NCBI GenBank assembly: GCA_049966695.1
Contig: JBMFUG010000064.1
Span: forward strand, 1-16,081
Direction: 5' to 3'
Length of the DNA: 16,081 bases
Origin: JAKAWM01 sp049966695
GTDB taxonomy: Bacteria; Actinomycetota; Acidimicrobiia; Acidimicrobiales; Palsa-688
Positions 6,921 through 13,564 of the stretch are shown here, in pieces (within the stretch, counting starts at the first letter, position 1; each line of letters begins with the position of its first letter). The position numbers and the translations under genes are program-made. Below the pieces are notes generated by a model that was not told the DNA's origin, did no database searches, and was given only the letters and a program-made list of their open reading frames with translations.

Positions 6921-9095
6921 GTGCCACCGTCACTAGGACGGCCCCAGCGGTACCAGGGGCCGTCGCGCTTTGCCAGCAGGCGCAGCTGGCGCCGGGCCGT
7001 CAGAGTGCTCGGTGCCCGGGTCAACGCGATGTCGTACCTGCCGAAATGGCTGGTCCTCGCCTCAGTGACCGGCGTCATCGCCGGGGCAGGGGCCGTTGTG
7101 TTCTATGAGGCGCTCAGCATCTCCACACATATTTTCCTCGGGCTCCTTGCCGGGTACAAGGTCCCGACCCCTGCCGGGGAGGGCAATGCCGTCGGGTCCG
7201 TGCACTACGCACGGCCCTGGGCTGTCCCCCTCGCCGTCGTGCTGGGCGCATTGGCGTCCGGGTTCATCGTGTTCACCTGGGCTCCCGAAGCGGAGGGCCA
7301 CGGGACCGACGCTGCTATCGACGCCGTGCACCACGATCCCCGGGGCATTCGCCTGCGGGCCGTGATCGTAAAGATCGTCGCTTCAGCGCTGACGATCGGC
7401 TCAGGTGGCTCTGGCGGGCGAGAAGGGCCGACCGCCCAGATCAGCGCTGGGTTCGGGTCGCTTCTCGCCCGGGCACTGGACCTGTCACCCGAAGACGGGC
7501 GCATAGCGGTGTCGGTCGGGATCGGGTCAGGGATCGGCGCTATCTTCAGCGCCCCCCTCGGTGGGGCAGTCCTTGCTGCCGACATCGTCTACCGGGAAGA
7601 CTTTGAGTTCGAAGCGCTGCTGCCAGGCCTGTTCGCCTCGATCATCGCCTACGCGATCTTTGGCGCGGTCTTCGGCTACCAGCCGCTGTTCGCCGTCCCT
7701 GGCGGTTACCACTTCCACCAGCCGGTCCAGCTGGTCTGGTTCGCCGTGATCGGCCTTTTGGCCGGGGGCCTCGGGCTGTTGTACTCCAAGTCCTTCTACG
7801 GGATCGTCCGCCTCTCCCATCGCCTTCCCTTTTCCAAGAAGCTACGGCCAGCCCTCGGTGGGTTGCTGGTCGGGCTCATGGCCCTTGGGCTCCCTGAGGT
7901 GCTCGGCACCGGGTACGGGTGGGTACAAAAAGGGCTCGGCACCGAGATGCTCCAGACCCCCCTGCTGATCGTCCTCGCACTGCCGCTGGCCCGGATCCTT
8001 GCCACGGGCCTGTCGATCGGGACGGGAGGTTCTGGTGGAGTTTTCGGGCCAGGCATGGTTATCGGCGCGTTCACCGGCCTAGCAGTCTGGCGGGTACTGG
8101 AACCGTTCGCGCCGGGCGTCGGGCACAACCCGGCCCCGTTCGTCATCGTCGGGATGATGGCTGTCTTCGGAGGAATTTCCAGAGCGCCGATCGCTGTCAT
8201 GTTGATGGTCGCGCAAATGACCGGCAGCATCGCGCTGCTCGGCCCCGCCATGATCGCGGTCGCTATCTCCTGGTTCATCGTCGACCGCGCCGACGACAGC
8301 ATCTACCGCTCCCAGCCACGGGCCAGGGCTAGCTCACCAGCCAGCCCACTACAGTTCGGACTTTCGCTTCTTTCCACCCTCGGTGTAGCGAGCGTTGCCA
8401 AAGGCCCGACCGTGCTGTTGCGCGAGCATACGCCCGCTTCGGAGGCGTTGCGCGCGCTGAGCGAGGCGCACCTCCCTGGTGCGCCTGTCGTAAATGCCGA
8501 CGGCAGCTACCTCGGTACTGCCGACGTCGACGCCATAGCCTCGCTTGCCAGCCAGGGCCCCGACCTCTCTGTTGCTCATGTGCTCGACGACACCACGACC
8601 ACCGTGGCCCTTGGTGCCACCCTGGATGTCGGGCTCGAGGCGCTTACCCAGGCAGGGGGCCGCTGGGTCGCAGTGACAAACAAGAACCGCCGCGTCGTCG
8701 GCATACTCGCCATCAGCGACCTTGTCCGCGCCTACCGCCAGGCGCTCGACGCCAACGTGGGTGAGATCTCGCAAGTCACCGCCCATGCGGTGGCGATCGA
8801 GGAACGAGTTGGGCCGCGCTCAGAGCTGATCGGCCAACCCCTACGTACGGCCCCGCTCCCGCCGGGGTGCGTCGTCATCACTGTCAAGCGCGGGGACGAG
8901 CTGCTCTTTGCCACTGGCGCAACGACCCTTGCCGAGGGAGACGTAGTCAGCGCCCTCACCAGCCTCCAAAGTGCCGACGCGGCGCGCCAGCTCCTCTGCG
9001 GCGCTACCGAGCCAGGGCAAGGACAGGCTGAGACCAACCAGCCCATCCCAGGAGCACCGACGTCAGGGGCCCCAGCGCCGCGTCCCGCTCCGTAG
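6921..9095 (+). CDS. ClC-family chloride channel/transporter with CBS pair and TrkA_C domain
   Basis: A 724-residue membrane protein expected to move chloride or another anion, as a Cl-/H+ exchanger or a channel. A basic N-terminus precedes the ClC core (about 42-455). The core has the GSGGSGGREGP filter/gate loop with gating glutamate E168, then GSGIGAIFSAPLGG (202-215), and GTGGSGGVFGPG (367-378). Where ClC-ec1 has the internal proton glutamate (EEM), this protein reads AADIVYRED, so that glutamate may be absent; my alignment is by eye. A CBS pair (about 490-605) and a TrkA_C/RCK_C-like domain (about 622-690) form the cytoplasmic regulatory tail, followed by a Pro/Ala-rich end. CBS pairs bind adenine nucleotides in relatives, and the TrkA_C ligand is unknown. 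The stop codon lies within the first copy of a 16-bp direct repeat. Confidence 0.95.
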   Translation: MPPSLGRPQRYQGPSRFASRRSWRRAVRVLGARVNAMSYLPKWLVLASVTGVIAGAGAVVFYEALSISTHIFLGLLAGYKVPTPAGEGNAVGSVHYARPWAVPLAVVLGALASGFIVFTWAPEAEGHGTDAAIDAVHHDPRGIRLRAVIVKIVASALTIGSGGSGGREGPTAQISAGFGSLLARALDLSPEDGRIAVSVGIGSGIGAIFSAPLGGAVLAADIVYREDFEFEALLPGLFASIIAYAIFGAVFGYQPLFAVPGGYHFHQPVQLVWFAVIGLLAGGLGLLYSKSFYGIVRLSHRLPFSKKLRPALGGLLVGLMALGLPEVLGTGYGWVQKGLGTEMLQTPLLIVLALPLARILATGLSIGTGGSGGVFGPGMVIGAFTGLAVWRVLEPFAPGVGHNPAPFVIVGMMAVFGGISRAPIAVMLMVAQMTGSIALLGPAMIAVAISWFIVDRADDSIYRSQPRARASSPASPLQFGLSLLSTLGVASVAKGPTVLLREHTPASEALRALSEAHLPGAPVVNADGSYLGTADVDAIASLASQGPDLSVAHVLDDTTTTVALGATLDVGLEALTQAGGRWVAVTNKNRRVVGILAISDLVRAYRQALDANVGEISQVTAHAVAIEERVGPRSELIGQPLRTAPLPPGCVVITVKRGDELLFATGATTLAEGDVVSALTSLQSADAARQLLCGATEPGQGQAETNQPIPGAPTSGAPAPRPAP

Positions 9096-9121
9096 CGCGC
9101 GCACCCGTCCCGCTCCGTAGC
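9081..9121. repeat. 16-bp direct repeat at the end of clc
   Basis: CGTCCCGCTCCGTAGC occurs at 9081-9096 and 9106-9121, perfect and 25 bp apart. The first copy contains the clc stop (TAG, 9093-9095). It lies directly before the arsR fragment, so it may mark a duplication or rearrangement junction. Confidence 0.8.
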
Positions 9122-9130
9122 ACGACCGGT

Positions 9131-9244
9131 AATAGCCAAAGCGCTCGGACGCCCAACGCGGCTTTGCATCGTACGCCTGCTGGCCGGGCACCGGGCCAGT
9201 GTGACCGGTGACCTGGTGGCTGAGCTGCCCTTAGCACGTCGACG
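9131..9244 (+). pseudogene. Truncated, decayed copy of arsR
   Basis: These 114 bases align with 9465-9579 inside the intact arsR downstream, about 88% identical by manual alignment. The translation reads IAKALGRPTRLCIVRLLAGH followed by RASVTGDLVAELPLA, the start of the ArsR winged-helix domain. The in-frame ATG of the functional copy is ATA here. A one-base deletion near 9236 (TTAGCACGTC against TTAGCGCAGTC) shifts the frame, and similarity stops just before the recognition helix would be complete. The cysteine at the predicted metalloid site (SCVTGDL) is serine here. It has no N-terminal CC region and no C-terminus, so it cannot make a working repressor. Confidence 0.8.
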
Positions 9245-9357
9245 GGCCCTTGCACGCGCGTGCGCACAACCGGTGGGTCACCGCCGCCTTCGCACTGGTT
9301 ACGAGAGGGGCCCCCGTTGTCTGCAGGCTTGACAGCTCGACCGGTACGCTGGCCAAC

Positions 9358-9708
9358 ATGGCAGCCTCCAAGCTGGCGCTGAAGACCGCAACCCAGGAGT
9401 GCTGCGTGGTGCCCCCCGAAGCTGCCGAAGAGCCTGGCCCGCTCCCAGACGTGGCGCTCGCTGCAATGGCCAAAGCGCTCGGGCACCCAACTCGGCTTCG
9501 CATCGTACGCCTACTGGCGGAGCGCCGGTCCTGTGTGACGGGTGACCTGATGGCTGAGCTGCCCTTAGCGCAGTCGACGATCTCGGAGCACCTTCGGATC
9601 CTGCGAGAAGCCGGCTTGGTCGAAGGCGAGATCGAAGGCCCGAGGACCTCCTACTGCGTCAACTGGGCCGGGCTGGCCGCTTTGAAACGAGCCGTCGCCG
9701 AGCTCTGA
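9358..9708 (+). CDS. arsR: ArsR-family arsenic-responsive repressor
   Basis: A 116-residue winged-helix repressor expected to block the ars promoter until As(III) or Sb(III) binds. The start at ATG 9358 gives the usual family length; a longer frame to a TTG at 9250 adds residues unlike ArsR. The helix-turn-helix region runs from about residue 37 (MAKALGHPTRLRIVRLLAERRSCVTGDL) through AQSTISEHLRILREAGLVEG. Instead of the E. coli ELCVCDL motif, one cysteine (C59) sits in the same area and a vicinal pair C15-C16 lies at the N-terminus (TQECCVV). From memory this resembles the Corynebacterium glutamicum ArsR site (C15, C16, C55). There is no Shine-Dalgarno before the ATG; TTGACA at 9329-9334 is too close for a normal promoter, so a leaderless message is possible. 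It sits 136 bp before arsD. Confidence 0.93.
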   Translation: MAASKLALKTATQECCVVPPEAAEEPGPLPDVALAAMAKALGHPTRLRIVRLLAERRSCVTGDLMAELPLAQSTISEHLRILREAGLVEGEIEGPRTSYCVNWAGLAALKRAVAEL

Positions 9709-9794
9709 CCGTTCTGGGTGCCTAGGGTTAGCTCTCCGGTACTGGACTTTTTGCCCTAGCCGACAATCTTGCCTCCGGTACCCCTTCCATGGTG

Positions 9795-9819
9795 TACAGT
9801 GTAATCGTCATTCGACGAT
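9795..9819 (+). promoter_or_regulatory. Probable arsDA promoter and ArsR operator
   Basis: TACAGT (9795-9800) fits a -10 hexamer. A perfect inverted repeat, ATCGTC-N4-GACGAT (9804-9819), follows immediately and would cover the transcription start. It ends 25 bp before the arsD ATG and 12 bp before its Shine-Dalgarno. ArsR repressors typically bind such short ATC...GAT dyads. No good -35 is seen at 17 bp; TTGCCT (9769-9774) is 20 bp away. ArsR binding is inferred from position and symmetry. Confidence 0.55.
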
Positions 9820-9844
9820 GCGCGATGGAACGGAGGTCCTTAGG

Positions 9845-10558
9845 ATGTCAACGGTCGAAGTGTTCGACCCCCCGATGTGCTGCTCAACGGGAGTATGCGG
9901 ACCGAGCGTAGACCCGGCCCTGGCTACGTTCGCGGCCGACCTAGGCTGGCTTGCCGAACAGGGCGTCGTGGTAGAGCGCCACAACTTGTCCCAAGAGCCG
10001 AAGGCGTTCGCCGACAGTGACCTGGTCCGCAATTTGCTAGCCGAACGCGGTGACAAAGCATTACCCGCGGTCACGGTAGATGGCGCGCTGCGCTCTTTCG
10101 GCCGCTACCCTTCGCGCTCCGAGCTCGCGGCGTGGGCTATGGGCACAGGCGGCACGCAGAGCCTCGACGAGGTTACGGCGGAGCTGGTGGCGATCGGCGC
10201 TGCGGTCGGCGCCAACTGCGAGCCGTGCTTCAAGTCCCACTACGACCAGGCCCGCCGGCTCGGCGTGACGCCTTCGGTGATGGCCGAGGCGGTGCGGGTG
10301 GCCCAGGCGGTGAAGGACACCCCGGCCCGCGCCATGATCGAGCTCGCCGCGAGGCTGCTCGGCACCGAGGCTGAGGGACTACGTGCCGGTGCGCTCCGCT
10401 CGTTTGTTCCCGGCACCGCCGCCGAGCCGGTGACCAACGCGGCAGCCGAGGGTGCCGAGACGGCCAGAGGGTGCTGCAACGGGGCAAACCAAGATGTCGA
10501 GGTTGCCCTTGTCTGGGCCGCCGCTACCGGCACATCTGCCTCGGGCTGCTGTGGCTAA
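9845..10558 (+). CDS. arsD: ArsD arsenic metallochaperone fused to an AhpD-like domain
   Basis: A 237-residue cytoplasmic protein. Residues 1-98 are ArsD: it begins MSTVEVFDPPMCCSTGVC, placing C12, C13 and C18 exactly where E. coli ArsD binds As(III) for transfer to ArsA, and contains the thioredoxin-fold LPAVTVDG segment. Residues about 103-180 are a carboxymuconolactone decarboxylase/AhpD-like domain with CxxCxxxH (C125, C128, H132) and a glutamate (E113) 12 residues before the first cysteine, the AhpD proton-relay spacing. The tail carries two more vicinal cysteine pairs, C210-C211 and C235-C236, recalling the CC pairs at the end of E. coli ArsD. The start at 9845 is fixed by GGAGG (9832-9836); the frame is open to 9818 but unneeded. 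It overlaps or abuts arsA, suggesting translational coupling. The role of the AhpD domain, perhaps thiol redox cycling or As(III) holding, is inference. Confidence 0.93.
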   Translation: MSTVEVFDPPMCCSTGVCGPSVDPALATFAADLGWLAEQGVVVERHNLSQEPKAFADSDLVRNLLAERGDKALPAVTVDGALRSFGRYPSRSELAAWAMGTGGTQSLDEVTAELVAIGAAVGANCEPCFKSHYDQARRLGVTPSVMAEAVRVAQAVKDTPARAMIELAARLLGTEAEGLRAGALRSFVPGTAAEPVTNAAAEGAETARGCCNGANQDVEVALVWAAATGTSASGCCG

Positions 10559-12347
10559 CGTGGCCACTGGTACCACGCTCAGCGGCCTGCTGGCGACCGC
10601 ACCACGCTTTATGTTCTTCACAGGCAAGGGCGGAGTAGGCAAGACGTCCACCGCCTCAGCGGTTGCAGTCGGCCTGGCCGATGCCAGCCGGCGAGTGCTC
10701 CTCGTCTCGACCGACCCTGCGTCCAACCTGGACGAGGTGCTCGGGGCACCTCTCGGTCGCTCGCCGAAGCCAGTACCGGGCGTGGCAGGCCTTGACGCCC
10801 TCAACATCGACCCCCTCGCCGCCGCAGCGGCCTATCGCGAGCGGGTGGTCGGCCCTTACCGGGGCGTGCTGCCCGACTCGGCGGTCGCCAGCGTCGAAGA
10901 GCAGCTGTCCGGTGCGTGCACGGTAGAGATCGCGGCGTTTGACGAGTTCACCGCGCTGTTGGCTGACCCGGCCGCCACCGCCGCCTACGACCACGTGGTC
11001 TTCGACACCGCCCCGACCGGCCACACGCTGCGCCTGCTGTCGCTGCCCGCGGCGTGGAGCGCCTTCATCGACACCAACACCCTCGGCACCTCGTGCATCG
11101 GCCCGCTGTCCGGGCTCACGAGCCAGCATGACCGCTACCGTGCCGCGGTAGCGGCCTTGGCCGACACCGAGCGCACAGTGCTCGTGCTGGTGTCGCGGCC
11201 CGACCCGTTGGCACTGGCGGAAGCAGCGCGCGCCGCTACCGAGCTCGGCCGGCTGGGGGTCACCAACCAGCGGCTGGTCGTGAACGGGGTGCTCCCCGCG
11301 ACTGGCTCGGACGACCCCCTAGCGGCAGCGCTCGCGTCCCGAGCAGCAGCCGCGCTCCAAGCACTGCCAGTCGAGCTTGCCGGCCTTGCCCGAGACGAGG
11401 TGCCTCTCGTAGCTTTCAGCCCAGTTGGCATCCCGGCACTGCGGGCCCTGCTCACAGGTACAACGCCTCCGGCCGAGGCGCCAGCTGCGGTGCTGCCCGG
11501 CACCACCTCCTTACGTGCCCTGGTCGGCGAGCTTGCCGGACGCGGGCACGGACTTGTCCTCACGATGGGCAAGGGCGGGGTGGGCAAGACCACGCTGGCG
11601 GCAGCCATCGCCATGGAGCTGGCCCGCTTCGGCTGCGACGTGGAGCTCACTACCACGGACCCTGCCGCCCATCTCGACGCCGTCCTCGCCGCGGACGGCT
11701 TGGGCAACATGGCGGTGAGCCGCATCGACCCTGAGCGCGAGACAGCCACCTACGTCGCCGAAGTGCTCGGAAATGCCGGCGCCGGGCTCGACGAGGCCGG
11801 CCGAGCTGTGCTCGCGGAGGACCTGCGCTCCCCGTGCACGGCTGAGATCGCGGTGTTCCGGGCCTTTGCCCGCACGGTGGCGGGCGCGACGGGTCGCTTC
11901 GTCGTGCTCGACACCGCGCCCACGGGCCACACACTGCTCTTGCTCGACGCGGCTCGCGCTTATCACCGGGAGGTCGGCCGCCAGGGTGGTGCCGTGCCCC
12001 CAGAGGTCGAGGCGCTGCTCGACCGCCTGACCGATCCCGAGCTCACCTCTGTGCTCGTCGTCACCGTGCCCGAGGCCACCCCGGTCCACGAGGCAGCCGC
12101 CCTGCAAGACGACCTGCGCCGAGCCGGGATCGAGCCGTTCGCCTGGGTCGCAAACCAGAGCCTGGCAGCGACAACAACGACTGACCCGCTGCTCAGCGCC
12201 CGTGCCGCAGCCGAGGCGCACCGCCTTGGCGAGGTCAGCGCCCGCTACGCCCCGCGCCTGGCGCTCGTACCGATGCTCGCCGAAGCGCCTGTCGGGGCAG
12301 ACGGCCTGGCAGGGCTCCTCTCCGAGCTGGCCAGCCTGCAAGCATAA
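10551..12347 (+). CDS. arsA: ArsA arsenite-stimulated ATPase, two-domain form
   Basis: A soluble ATPase that normally energises an arsenite/antimonite efflux pump (ArsB or Acr3) after taking As(III) from ArsD. Numbered from GTG 10551 (598 residues; E. coli ArsA has 583), both halves are complete. A1 has P-loop GKGGVGKT at 25-32 and the DTAPTGHTLRLLSLP switch; A2 has GKGGVGKT at 340-347 and DTAPTGHTLLLLD. The three metalloid cysteines of E. coli (C113, C172, C422) have clear counterparts: C123 in ACTVEIAAFDEF, C182 in TSCIGPLSGL and C429 in SPCTAEIAVF. The start is uncertain: GTG 10551 overlaps the arsD stop by 8 nt, GTG 10560 lies 1 nt after it, and ATG 10494 would overlap arsD by 65 nt; none has a strong Shine-Dalgarno. 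The gene ends 1 nt inside a terminator stem. Confidence 0.95.
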   Translation: MANVATGTTLSGLLATAPRFMFFTGKGGVGKTSTASAVAVGLADASRRVLLVSTDPASNLDEVLGAPLGRSPKPVPGVAGLDALNIDPLAAAAAYRERVVGPYRGVLPDSAVASVEEQLSGACTVEIAAFDEFTALLADPAATAAYDHVVFDTAPTGHTLRLLSLPAAWSAFIDTNTLGTSCIGPLSGLTSQHDRYRAAVAALADTERTVLVLVSRPDPLALAEAARAATELGRLGVTNQRLVVNGVLPATGSDDPLAAALASRAAAALQALPVELAGLARDEVPLVAFSPVGIPALRALLTGTTPPAEAPAAVLPGTTSLRALVGELAGRGHGLVLTMGKGGVGKTTLAAAIAMELARFGCDVELTTTDPAAHLDAVLAADGLGNMAVSRIDPERETATYVAEVLGNAGAGLDEAGRAVLAEDLRSPCTAEIAVFRAFARTVAGATGRFVVLDTAPTGHTLLLLDAARAYHREVGRQGGAVPPEVEALLDRLTDPELTSVLVVTVPEATPVHEAAALQDDLRRAGIEPFAWVANQSLAATTTTDPLLSARAAAEAHRLGEVSARYAPRLALVPMLAEAPVGADGLAGLLSELASLQA

Positions 12348-12376
12348 AGGTGCCGGCCCGCAAGCCGGCACCTTTT
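12346..12376. terminator. Bidirectional hairpin terminator between convergent operons
   Basis: A perfect 12-bp stem, AAAGGTGCCGGC (12346-12357) with GCCGGCACCTTT (12364-12375), has a 6-nt loop and continues into a T run on the plus strand. Read on the minus strand the stem is followed by TTTATGCT, so it can also stop the operon arriving from the right. It begins within the arsA stop codon. Confidence 0.88.
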
Positions 12377-12436
12377 AAAGCCGTCCCCGATATCGCCCCG
12401 CGCTAGCCGGGTGCCAGCTGGGGCTCGTGGTCGCCC

Positions 12437-13522
12437 TCAGGTGCCGTAGGTGTCGACGAAGATCCGCTCTTGCTTGGCACCGAGCCCCGCCAACGCTGTC
12501 ACGCAGTCTCTGACTGTCAGCCGTGGCCCGGCGACGTAAGCGTCGAAGCCTGCGAGGTCAAGGCCGCTTCCAGCTACGGCGTCCGACACCCGCCCGAGCG
12601 CTGTCGCCGCGCCCACGGGTGCCTCAAAGCCTGGGAGGAAACGCCGGGCAACGAGGGTGACTGACAGGCTCGCGGCGCTGGTGAGCAGCTCGCCAACGCG
12701 GTCGAGCTCGTAGAAGTCGTCCGAGGAGGTTACGCCCCAGAACAGGACCATCGTGCGGGAGGGGAAAAGCTCGACCTGCTGCTCGAGAAGCCCCTTGATC
12801 GGAGCGAACCCTGTCCCTCTGGCGACGAAAACGACCGGCCGCCCCTCAGGCGAGCGGAACGTGAAGTTGCCGAGCGGGCCACGCACAGCGACGACATCGC
12901 CGACGGCAACCTGCCCAAAGGCCCAGGCAGACAACCGACCCCCTTCTACCTTGCGGATCTGCAGCTCGATGGAGGCGTCAGGCCGGGGGACATTGCCGAT
13001 CGAGTACGCCCGGCTCAGCCATGCCGAGCCCGGGGCCCAGACCTCTATGTACTGCCCCGGAGCGTGCTGAGAAAGCACGTCACGCTCGCGCCTCGGCACC
13101 AAGGTCAAGATCCGGGTGCCAGCGCTGACATCCTCGATCCTGCGCACCACCATCTCGGCGATGAGATCAGGGGGCGCGAGCGCTGAGGTAACCCCTAGCT
13201 CATCGCGACGAGCCAGCAGGTCGTCCTCGATCGCGTGGTGGACCTCCACCTGGTCGGCCAGGTCCAAGATGGTGTGCACCGGCGGGAAGCTGATGGCCCC
13301 CGTCGGACAGGTGTTGGCACATGTCATGCACGCCACCATGCAGCTAAGCGGGTCCGTCACCACCGCTTTCTTGCGAGCAAAATCGAAGCGGTAAACCTTG
13401 CGGTTACACCCGGTAACGCACGTCCCGCAGCCGATGCATGCATCTTCGTCGACCCGAGGGTTCCAGTCGATCTCCTCGCGCGGGACCCCGTGCCAGGGTT
13501 TAGCAAACTTGGTATCAGGCAT
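12437..13522 (-). CDS. Fusion of two-[4Fe-4S] ferredoxin and FAD/NAD(P) reductase
   Basis: A 361-residue electron-transfer protein. The N-terminus carries two likely 4Fe-4S sites: C29, C32, C35, C39 (CIGCGTCVTGC) and C61, C65, C68, C72 followed by proline (CMVACMTCANTCP). From about residue 122 it is a ferredoxin-NADP reductase-like module, with FAD motif RAYS at 171-174, the NAD(P) motif GTGFAP (236-241), AGP at 331-333 and a C-terminal FVDTYGT. It could pass electrons between NAD(P)H and an iron-sulfur or thiol partner, in either direction. The start is supported by AAAGGAG 7 nt upstream. It is the last gene of the minus-strand operon, 42 bp after the DUF169 gene, and is probably its redox partner. 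Naming it as a specific dioxygenase or hydrogenase subunit is not justified. Confidence 0.9.
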   Translation of the reverse strand: MPDTKFAKPWHGVPREEIDWNPRVDEDACIGCGTCVTGCNRKVYRFDFARKKAVVTDPLSCMVACMTCANTCPTGAISFPPVHTILDLADQVEVHHAIEDDLLARRDELGVTSALAPPDLIAEMVVRRIEDVSAGTRILTLVPRRERDVLSQHAPGQYIEVWAPGSAWLSRAYSIGNVPRPDASIELQIRKVEGGRLSAWAFGQVAVGDVVAVRGPLGNFTFRSPEGRPVVFVARGTGFAPIKGLLEQQVELFPSRTMVLFWGVTSSDDFYELDRVGELLTSAASLSVTLVARRFLPGFEAPVGAATALGRVSDAVAGSGLDLAGFDAYVAGPRLTVRDCVTALAGLGAKQERIFVDTYGT

Positions 13523-13564
13523 CGTTCAGCTCCTTTCGATGGGCCACATGGCCTGTTGGCACCG

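Noticed and set aside
9252..9263. 12-bp palindrome GCACGCGCGTGC upstream of arsR as an operator.
   Set aside because: It is an alternating GC run expected in such DNA, about 95 bp from the arsR start, and unlike the dyad before arsD.
9250..9357. N-terminal extension of arsR from a TTG.
   Set aside because: It adds 36 residues unlike the family, and the ATG at 9358 gives the usual length and places the cysteines sensibly.
9722..9759. CTAGGG...CCCTAG inverted repeat after arsR as a terminator.
   Set aside because: The arms are 6 bp with a 26-nt loop, and the T run lies inside the loop rather than after the stem.
11511..12371. Minus-strand 286-codon frame inside arsA.
   Set aside because: It is antisense to the second ATPase domain of ArsA, which is fully conserved; no independent support.
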